NCBI RefSeq assembly: GCF_015706575.1
Contig: NW_024037059.1
Span: 29,088,129 to 29,152,128, forward strand
DNA from: Patiria miniata
Lineage: Eukaryota; Echinodermata; Asteroidea; Valvatida; Asterinidae
Direction of reading: 5' to 3'
Length of the DNA stretch: 64,000 bases
The notes below the pieces were generated by a model that was not told where the DNA came from, made no database searches, and saw nothing but the letters and a program-made list of their open reading frames with translations. Position numbers and translations under genes: made by a program. Below, one piece after another: positions 54,931-64,000 of the stretch (positions are counted from its first letter, which is position 1; the number at the start of each line of letters is the position of its first letter).

Positions 54931-55669
54931 ACGCCCTAGTTTTCTACTTAGTTTGAATCAAACATCGAACAAAAAAATCCACCGACGTTTAGTTAATTAT
55001 TTCTTCCAAAAATCGAATGATTTGCTGCCAGACAATGATTCCACTCTTTGTAAGGGGGGGGGGGCGGAGGGGTGTTCATTTTTGCTCAAAATAAAAGCCC
55101 ATTTTCTTAGGGTTGCAGATGCCCATATCACAATAATGTAGGTTTTTTTTGTTAAAATAGATGCAAATTGAAAATTTCTTAAGAGAAAAAAACCTTTTTT
55201 TGAATAGCGTGGAGTAGTATGTAACTTAAAAAAATAACTGCTTTAGGTTTTTGTTTTTATTTTAAATAAAAAAAATAACATGACAATTTGACAAACCAAC
55301 ACACCATTTCCAAATACATGTTCGAAGAACTTTTTGCCAGTTTACTGTGATGTTTATTTCATCGCAAAGTTGCGGCTTTTGTTGACTGTAAGTTTGTAAC
55401 TTTTTTTTTTTGACAGCGGTTTGTTGTTCACATCCTTTTAGCAGGTTAAAGCCCTTTCTTTGATTTTTTTAATCCCCTTTGAGGCCGAAATAAAACAAAA
55501 ATTGTGTGTTTATGGTTACCGACCTACCTGAATTGTTTGTGGCCAAATTTCTGACCTCAAATTTTTTCTTGCCACATTTGGTCAAAAACTAAAAAACAAA
55601 AACACATTTTGAAAATAAAGTTTTTCCTTGGAGGTCTTTGTGTGTTATTGATAGAGCAAGTAGTCCTGT

Positions 55670-55985
55670 CAAACAAATCATTCAAGTGACTGTTTTCAAA
55701 ACAAAACAAGAATTCCCAGCCTACATAAAGCAGGATTGACTGGCCGTGACTGTGAAGCTCGATACAGCTTTGCTTTGACGGTGGGTGATTGATAAGCCAG
55801 CTGTGCACACAACTTGTCTGCTTTGTCTGTTCATGGTCTGTTGACTGAGTTTGACTAGTCACGGTGCTTGCTCGACATATGATCTCACTGCTGGTGACTA
55901 ACCTATATGTTAAAAGTGTAGCAGGGGAAGTGGATGGAAATTTTGACTGTCTGTGACTGCTTAAATAGCAGGAAGGTTAAACAGG
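55670..55985 (+). mobile_element. GTGACTGT-rich element, family C (copy 3)
   Basis: ATCATTCAAGTGACTGTTTT, AAGCAGGATTGACTGGCCG, GTTGACTGAGTTTGACTAGT and TGACTGCTTAAATAGCAGGA match 21650-21970 closely. Confidence 0.75.
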
Positions 55986-56551
55986 TTACTTGAACGGAAT
56001 ACTGTTAAAGTAATCAAAACAAGTGTGAAAGACAAAAAAAAAACCATTAAAAAAAGTTCTAAATAAAAATAATTTTTCCTAGCTACCAACATTTGCAACT
56101 TTTAGGATGTTACCGTGAACATTTTTTTTGGCTGTAGTGTATGGAATGTACATGTACATGTAATTCTTTGCCATTGATTATTTATTGCATATTATTTAAA
56201 CACATTTTACAGCCGGAACAGGCACCGGATAACATTATACGTGGAACATCTATTATGCACACATGTACTGGTACGTCCATACATACATAATGCTTTCCAT
56301 GAGCATTTCAAAGCACTCGCGGCTGTGAAAATAAAATGGGTCACCGCATTCATGTGATTTCATGTGCAATTAATGTCATCCAGCCGTAGCGACCCTGTAT
56401 GGTGACTAATGCGTCACATAGGGCTTAGAGATGGAAATGACTTAATCGGCAGAACATGAGTTACTCGAATTCTAAATCCCTGGTGTATCACTTGGCATAC
56501 TTTCCCAAATCGATGAAAACTATGAAAACCATGTGCTCCTTTTTTGGCAGT

Positions 56552-57075
56552 TTAAAGGGAAAATACAACATTTGCAAACATCAAAAAATAAAACTACCAA
56601 ATCATTTTGAAATGCCTTGCTAGACTGTTAGTGAATGACAGTGTAAAGCATCCTGTAAAATCATGGCACCTGGTATACTGTCATTTTCAAGAAAAGTGGT
56701 ATTTTTGTATCAATTTCCAACGCTGGTCGGCCGACCAGCGTTGGAAAAAAACTGTATTTTTTTCTTCAAATACTGGCCCCAATTGACCATCGCACTTGTT
56801 TGCAATCGATTACATACCTATGAACGGGTACAAGCCAGCTAGACTGGTTCCCTGACCTTACAATTCCCTAATGTATGTAAATTGCTCTGTTTCTTCTTAT
56901 ATGGAGTCACGTAACCAGACTACAGGAAAATGATTGTTTTTCTTGGTTTTTCTAGCATTTTCGAACTCAAAAGAGTCAGTGTAACTATATTTGCTATATA
57001 TTTCCAACCCCCCAATTCCATCCATTTCTGAAAATTACAGCAAAAGCAAATGATGTACATGTATATTCCCTTTAA
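56552..57075 (+). mobile_element. TTAA-type short element, family A (copy 3)
   Basis: 524 bp. TTAAAGGGAAAATACAACATT on the left and ATGTATATTCCCTTTAA on the right; central palindrome CGCTGGTCGGCCGACCAGCG intact. Confidence 0.9.
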
Positions 57076-57936
57076 ATGTAGAATGGACCATATCCCTAAC
57101 CCTGCTGAATCCAACAGGATCCAACTATGTCACATACCCGATGGAGCCTGTTGGATTGAGCAGTAAACCCCTTGTGTACATTCCTCATGCAAAATGTTGG
57201 ATTCAGCAGGCAACTGAACCGCATTATAATGCCATGTTTGAAGTTCTTCACTAAAATGTACGTACGCATTACAACAAAAAAAGGGAAAATCCCTCAATTG
57301 AACATCAACACTCTGATATTGCGCAACCTTTAGATATCCCCTTTAACAACATACACGGATTTCAACATTTTTTTCCCAATAATTTTTTACCACCAGCCGG
57401 GCTACCTTAATAAGAAATAGTGTGACTAGCCCATCGCTGTTTTGACTAGCATTTGGCTAGCGGGCTACTGCTGAAGTCGAACCCTGGTATAACATGAACT
57501 TTACTACATGTATACTGCAAAATCTGACAATTGTTTTTCTTTTCCCTGACCATCGATGTGAATACAGTTGGCGTACATCATTTGTGTATATGTTGCACCA
57601 TGTATACATAGTTTGCACATATCCACCTGTTGAGTGTTGATTCTCATTATTGACCAAGTTACGTCTTCCTCTGACGTTTACGTAACTGTGACCACTGTGG
57701 TCAGGGATAGGAAGAGCATCTCGCCTTGATAACCATTATGGTTTATTTATCTAACATTGTCCGACAATGTTTACACTCCCATGATGTATTTGTGTATGGA
57801 CACACGATAAGTTGAGATCAACATTCCGGGCCTAGTAACACATATAATATCCCTGACCATTACAAACAATATGCACTTTTCTTTGGCACAGATAACGGCA
57901 AACTGGTAAGGCAGCTTTCTAATCCATCCCTTAATG

Positions 57937-58483
57937 TTAAAGGTAATATAACACATATACATGTGCAAACATAAAAAAAAAAAAACCCAATCATTATGAA
58001 ATACCGTAGCTTACTTGACTGTAACTTTTGTAAGTGAGTAAAGCATCCTGTGTAATCATGGCACCTGGTGTGCTGACATTTTCAAGAAAAGTGGAATTGT
58101 ATCCATTTCCAAGTTGATGATCAGCCGACCAGCGGCTCGGCAGCATTGGAAAAAAAAGAAGTGACTTTTCAAATACTGCCCCCAAATTACCATATTTGTT
58201 TGCCATAGGGTTACACATCCCTGAACGGGTGCAAGCCAGCTACATGTAGTCTGCTTCCCTGATCTGATGTGGTCTATAAATTGCTCCGTTTTGTCGAAAG
58301 TAGGGTTAGGGAACCAGACTATAAAACAGCATGTTTTTGTTTGTTGGTTTTTCCAGCATCTATGAACACAAAACTTTACACAGGTCAGTGTAACAATATT
58401 TGCTATAAAATACTAACCCTCAATTCCATCCATTTCTGAAAATTACAGCAAAAGCAAATGTTGTATAGTGTATGTATCTTTAA
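57937..58483 (+). mobile_element. TTAA-type short element, family A (copy 4)
   Basis: TTAAAGGTAATATAACACAT and GTATGTATCTTTAA ends, more diverged than the other copies. Confidence 0.8.
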
Positions 58484-58859
58484 CAAGGGACAGTGGTTGC
58501 CAATATTCTGTGGTTGTTACACCTGGGAAGGGGGGGGGGGGTCAGAGGAAATTCTTGACACTCCCCATGGGACCCCCAACACATGTGTTAAGTAAATCTG
58601 ACAAGATCAACTTTGACCTACATCTGATCCCTGTCAACTGGGCATGTAGGGAGTTGATAGGTGAAACCGTAATCATGTTAGACTCTGGATCAAGTCCATA
58701 ATATGGACTGTAAAGTCTGGCCTGAGGCCAAGACTGACCAGGGACCTACAAGTAAAAACAATATGTGGAGTAGAGCGACATATGACAACTTTATTTGTCG
58801 GCAATATTACACAGACAAGGACAAAAAAAATACATATCAATAAATACCAGTGACAGTTT

Positions 58860-59290
58860 AGCTATACTTATTTGTCGAGAGCCAGTCACATGGTGGTTTT
58901 AAATTGTTTGATAAAACACCAACTAGCGTTAAACAAGTTTTTTCCAGTGTCACATGAGTTTGAATCCTATAAATTCTGGTAGCTTTTACCCGTTTATTGG
59001 TTGAGCATTCACAGTCTTCACTTAAGCATGTGCATTACTACAGATGAGTCCTTACTTCATAGATGCACACTACACCGGCACTGCTGCGTTCTGCGCCACG
59101 CCCGTGCCAATCTCCATGTGCAAGGAGATTTTAAATACTACTCGTGAGAGGTACATGCATATACCATAAACATAGAGCTGTTTCACTAAACATGAACTAA
59201 AATTGTTGAACAAACTTGTTGGAAATTTTATAATTTTGGACTTTTTGACCAAAAAGTATTTATGAATGGGGATAAATATGTGCTTGGACT
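58860..59290. mobile_element. Dispersed element, inverted relative of 10862-11372
   Basis: Contains CACTACACCGGCACTGCTGC, TGCCAATCTCC and GATAAAACACCAACTAGCG, complements of landmarks in the earlier copy. Confidence 0.65.
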
Positions 59291-59918
59291 TTTTATAAAT
59301 TTTTACTGGCGCAGCCCGCAGTTGCAGCTGTCAGTTCCGAATATTCGAATATTCGGTCTAACGCAGTTTTTTGTAATCGAATACTAAATTATTCGAAAAT
59401 AGACAACCCTATTGAGAATGCCAATATGCAATACAGTTTTGAATACATGTAACATTGTGTAGGCCATTCTCATGTGATATTCATGTTTTCTCATGCATCA
59501 CATTTACATCTGACTTACATAAATTTTTTTCCTCATGTTTCTGTATAGCCTCGTCCTCCCAATAACATGAACAAAGACATGAAGAATGTGGACACAGCTG
59601 CAAATGTATACATGATTTCTGAACGAAAACAACAAAAACATGCGCATGTGTTATGTGTCAGTGTTCCTATGACCAGATTATATTATAATTTATCACAACA
59701 TTTTCTTTATGTACACAGAAAGTAGGCCTACGTGTGAAATGTACATAACTTTGTGCACAACTTTTTCACCGTGCCGATTCAATGCAAACACAAAGTATTT
59801 TTTTGGCACAGTTTTGTGCCCGGTGAAGTGCTTTCAACCAGTGCAAACATTTGCTAAAAGTCCACAACACATGCTGCGTGTACGTGTGAATTCAGCAGGA
59901 ACTAAGTTGTGGAAGCTA

Positions 59919-60305
59919 AGGCCAAAAAAAAAAAGTCTCTGGTTTCTGGTATGGAGCTTGCCCCAAAAGTGGTGCGGCGACGCGGCTTTTTTTTTTTTTT
60001 ACCTGTTTTTTTTTTTTTTTTGGCTTCAAATGTCGGCTGATGACTGCAAATGGTGCCCGACTAAACTTAGTGCAAATATATGGGAGTCCAGAGAGGCCAC
60101 ATAAATCTTATTCTCGATCATAACCCCTTCTAAAAACACGTTAAAATTGTGCAGCAGCAGAATTCCAGTCAAACCAGTGAGTTTGGCGGTTTTGAAACAT
60201 CATCTTGTATTGAAATTAAAAAAAAAACTTTTTCATTTTGCCGACGCGCATGGCTACGGCGACGCGCGCGCATACCAGAAACCGGAGACTTTGTTTTTTT
60301 GGCCT
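59919..60305. mobile_element. Inverted-repeat element AGGCCAAAAAA...TTTTTTTGGCCT
   Basis: 387 bp with ends AGGCCAAAAAAAAAAAGTCT/CTGGTTTCTGGTAT and CATACCAGAAACCGGAGACT/TTTTTTTGGCCT. Relative of the split outer element at 33216-33812. Confidence 0.8.
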
Positions 60306-60886
60306 AAAACGACATCATTTTGTGCACAGGAGAAGGAAAATTGCGTTAATTCATTACAGCAGTTTAGTACCTTTCAGTCTAAACAGTTGAAGATCTTAGA
60401 AATGACATTTTTGAATTGTAGTAAAAACATGTAAATTTGAGTAACCCTGGAAAAATTACACTTTTTCAGACGCAGATTTCTCAAAATTGGGGAGACATGT
60501 TGAAATTGTTTTCAGATTTTCCTAACCTCTACACTTTGGTAATGGTACATTGTGAAAACGGCCTGGAAAATAAAGCCTAAATTAAGAAATGACGGCCAAT
60601 TACAGAAAAGTGGTCAAAAACCAGTTTGTCCACACACATGTGAAATAACATGGTCATCTTTATTGCAGTTCCTTGTGCGTGCATACAGTGCTATTGTTTT
60701 GACCGTGTCTCATAGACTTGCATGTGGACAAACCGGTTTTTGACCATTTTTCTGTAAATGGCCGCAATTAATTAATGAAGCCTTTATTTTCAACGCCGTT
60801 TGCACCATTTACCACCAAGATCTTGTTGTTGATGAATATCTGAAAACAATTTCTACAAGTCTCTGCAATTTTGAGAAATCTGCTTC

Positions 60887-61427
60887 TTAAAGGGAATATA
60901 CAACATTTGCAAACATCGAAAAATAAAACTACCAAGTTTTTACGAAACACCTTACTAGGATGTTGGTAAATGACAGTCTCAAGCATCTTGTAAAATTATG
61001 GCACCTGGTGTGAAGTCATTTTCAAGAAAATTTTTTATGTTTGTATACATTTCCAACGGTGGTCGGCCGACCAGCGTTGGAAAAACCTAACTACATTGTA
61101 TTTTTCAACTACTGCTCCAAATTTACCATTTTTTTCAGTCCAAATTTTGTTTGCTATTGGTTACATGTTCATGAACGGGTGCAGGCCAGCTAGACTGGTT
61201 CCCTTGCCTTACAATTTTCCATCATCTATGAATGGATCTATTATATCTTTTGCGGAGTCAGGGAACCAGACTACTTGAACGTTTTTGTTTTTCTTGGTTT
61301 TTCCAACCTTTTCGAACACAAAACATAAAAAAGGTCAGTGTAACAATATTTGATCAATTATACTAACCCCTCAAACAGTTTATTTCTGAAAATTACAGCT
61401 AAAGCCAATGATGTACATTCCCTTTAA
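60887..61427 (+). mobile_element. TTAA-type short element, family A (copy 5)
   Basis: TTAAAGGGAATATACAACAT and GATGTACATTCCCTTTAA ends; central GGTCGGCCGACCAGCGTTGG. Confidence 0.9.
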
Positions 61428-61984
61428 AAAGTGTCAACTTTTCTGGGCACCACCCTACATGTATATACTGCAATTGCCCTGATGGACAAAAGTCTGATTC
61501 AGTTAACATGTATGCCAACAAAATTCCTCTGGTCGGTCGACCCCAGGCCCCACAGACAAGGGACTGAGTGGTCAGTTCTGTTGAGCCAGCTTGTCTCACA
61601 GACCTTGAGTTAAGTTTGTGTGCACCTTCTCTGGGATGGCCCCTTGTTGTTTACAAACCAACTGTCACATGTGACAGCCATCCTTTATGTTAATTTGATG
61701 GAATAGTGTTCATTGAAAGCTAAGCCCCGATACATAACTGCGTCCACCTCAAAGTGGCAAACCAGGTATTGTTCATGTATTGTAATTCTCCATGCATTAC
61801 ATATTTGTTATTTATGGCAGTTGTAACAATGTTGTTATTCATTGTTTTGATCCGTACGCATGTGAGTGTGCAGTGATGTCCTTTAAGAATTGCTAGCTGT
61901 GTTTACAGTGTATAGAAAGTGTCCTTGGGTTAGCTCATTTGTGGCTTAATATAGATCGGTTTACAATGGAATGACACAATCCAG

Positions 61985-62735
61985 ACTCATTGCCTCATGG
62001 CTAGTTAGAACTCATGAATATGGATGAAGCCCCAGCCATACATTTTGCATTAAAAGTTCCCTCTCTTCCGCGATTGCAGTATTCATGAATAATTAATGCA
62101 ACATGCATTCTTTTCTCTCCTCTCTTCCCTGGGAGTAAGGGCTCATGAATAATTCATGAGGACATGCAGCACATGAATATTTCTGAGGATTGGACATTTG
62201 AGATCAAGTTCCTTTTTTCCCCATGGCAGTTAGAGCTCATGAATATGAGTGCATGAATATTTATAAATACTGGACCGTTGAATCCCAGTTCTCCTCCCTG
62301 GCAGTTAGAGCTCATGAATAATTGATGAGACATGCAGGACATGAATATGAATGAGGGCTGGACACTTGAATCCCAGCTCCTCTCCTCCCTGGCAGTTAGA
62401 GTCCATGAATAATTGATGAGACATGCAGGACATGAATATGAATGAGGGCTGGACACTTGAAACCCAGCTCCTCTCCTCCCTGGCAGTTAGAGCCCATGAA
62501 TAATTGATGAGACATGCAGGACATGAATATGAATGAGGGCTGGACTCTTGAATCCCAGCTCCTCTCCTCCCTGGCAGTTAGAGCTCATGAATTATTGATG
62601 AGACATGCAGGACATGAATATGAATGAGGGCTGGACACTTGAAACCCAGCTCCTTTCTTCCCTGGCGGTAGCTCATGAATAATTGAGGACACAAAGTGCA
62701 TGAATATGAATGAGGACTATCCCATATTGACATGT
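61985..62735. repeat. 91-bp satellite (CATGAATAATTGATGAGACATGCAGG type)
   Basis: CATGCAGGAC recurs at 62331, 62422, 62513 and 62604, exactly 91 bases apart. More diverged units lie on both sides (for example at 62163). Each unit holds several CATGAATA words and a CTCCTCCCTGGCAGTTAGAG segment. Confidence 0.92.
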
Positions 62736-63544
62736 ATCCTGCGAAATTATTCTGCCTGAAATTGTTTTGATCGAAAGAAAACAATCATTTAGGCCTACCT
62801 GTGTTAGTAACGGCATCCAGTTACGAAATCCAAGAAAAATTGTTCAACGATGTCTCTGTTATTTTCAAAATGTAAAGGGGCCTATAGCATCCGCTGAGCT
62901 AAAACTTCAACCGGATTTTATGCACCCTGCTTACGATTTTGAGCAATTTGGTTGCTTCTTTAAAATGGGGAAAAAGTGTAACAAGAGGCAAATGGGTGTT
63001 TTTCTTAGGGGGGGGGGGGGGTGTTGTTTGCAGCTAGGCCAGACACCCAAGGTTGATGACAATTCAATTACTGATCAACGTTCTTCGCCCTTCACAAACA
63101 GTGGAAGGAATTTCCTATTAACCAGAATCACAATGCGCATGTAATGAGCTGAGCCAAACAAGATGAATAATAGTGTCGGGTGGAATTCACTTATTGAAGC
63201 AAAACTAATGCCCAGACTGAAGCTCGGATTATTAAGTTGCCACAGAAATGTAGATATCTGGGAGTTAGTGTGGTAAAAATCGATTCAAGTCGGACTGATA
63301 TTCAAACTGTTTTGCAATACTTTTTTTCCACACAATACAGGCCTTGCACTTACTTTTTTTCCTGGCTAGCCCACCGGGCTAGCCGCATGTAACTGCATAT
63401 TTTACTGGCCCGTTTAGAGTTTTACCAGCCCGTGTATTTTTTGGGTTTTGCAGTTTACAGAGGGCACTGCTTAATACACACGGCTCCGCATAAACTTTGT
63501 ATCAGATGCTATCTTATCCCTGCACAAAAATCAATCCTTTTCCC
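62736..63544. other. NRBP1 intron sequence, nothing recognised
   Basis: No exon with conserved kinase-like sequence is visible here; includes a poly-G run at about 63010. Confidence 0.45.
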
Positions 63545-63845
63545 CTGCCATGCCTTTTACACAGGCTAGTCACCAACAGTCAGATCAAATTTCAAGCAAG
63601 CACTGTGACTAGTCAAATTCAGTTAACAGGCAAAAGCAGGCAAGTGGTAGGCACAGCTGGCTTATCAATCACCTACAGTCAAAGCATAGCTGTAACAAGT
63701 TACACAAACAGTCACAGCCAGTCAATCCTGCTTTATGTTGGCTGGGAGCTCTTAACTCTTAAAAACAGTCACTTGATCGATTTTGACTGAATGGACAACT
63801 TGGCGCAGAATGTATGTTTGCATAGGAGGGCTCGAAATATGCATT
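63545..63845 (-). mobile_element. GTGACTGT-rich element, family C (copy 4)
   Basis: GACTAGTCAAATTCAGTTAAC, CACAGCCAGTCAATCCTGCT and TATGTTTGCATAGG are complements of 21609-21990. Confidence 0.75.
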
Positions 63846-64000
63846 GACAAAAACAACAGTGATATTTGTACTTAATTTGAATTTGAAATAAACCACCTAG
63901 CCACCTTACCCCCTTGGCCTCCTTCATCCCAGGTGTGACTCTGCATTCAGACTACAGGATCACACGACCCTGACATTTTGGGTGTGAGGTTGGCTTATCA

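Noticed and set aside
56213..56272. A possible exon between TTTTACAG and GTACGT
   Set aside because: Splice-like edges only; the encoded peptide does not resemble NRBP1 exon 2.
59551..59630. A possible NRBP1 or other exon after TATAG (PRPPNNMNKDMK)
   Set aside because: No similarity to NRBP1 or any family I know; no convincing donor.

Overview
The window is nuclear DNA from an animal, most likely a marine invertebrate deuterostome (echinoderm-like is my best guess, low confidence). The coding DNA is split into short exons of 43 to 586 bases with GT-AG introns. The encoded proteins resemble vertebrate and invertebrate metazoan families, and the introns and spacers are full of short non-autonomous transposons, tRNA-derived SINEs and tandem repeats. 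I see no prokaryotic features, no rRNA and no intact tRNA gene.

Four protein genes can be reconstructed exon by exon, each with consistent splice phases. (1) 5614-18396, plus strand, 13 coding exons, about 699 aa: a class III facilitative glucose transporter of the GLUT12/GLUT10 type (SLC2A12-like). (2) 35557 down to 22892, minus strand, 10 coding exons, 553 aa: a secreted papain-family (C1A) cysteine protease with a long N-terminal extension, of the 26/29-kDa protease / counting-factor-associated-protein-D type. (3) 38544-49641, plus strand, 9 coding exons, 551 aa: protein phosphatase PPM1G, with its long acidic insert. (4) 53983-54108, plus strand: the first coding exon of the pseudokinase NRBP1. 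The rest of that gene lies beyond the right edge of the window, after an intron of at least 9.9 kb.

Layout: 1-820 is a degenerate satellite. 830-5545 is gene-poor, with a promoter-like stretch around 3.1-4.3 kb. The transporter and the protease converge tail to tail around 18.4-22.9 kb. The protease and PPM1G diverge head to head around 35.6-38.5 kb. PPM1G and NRBP1 lie in tandem. PPM1G and NRBP1 are also neighbours on human chromosome 2p23, so this pair looks like an old linkage.

The rest of the window is repeats. Several families end in TTAA (TTAAAGGGAATATAC ends, TTAAAGATATAG ends, and TTAACCCTAACC ends resembling piggyBac-type ends). hAT-like elements have CAGTG ends and approximate 8-bp target duplications. 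A 465-bp almost perfect palindrome has an exact 9-bp target duplication. Intronic tandem arrays include a satellite of about 148 bp per unit made partly of nuclear-receptor-like AGGTCA repeats. The genes do not form a pathway with one another. No wholly new biological system is evident; the most novel material is in the repeat architecture.
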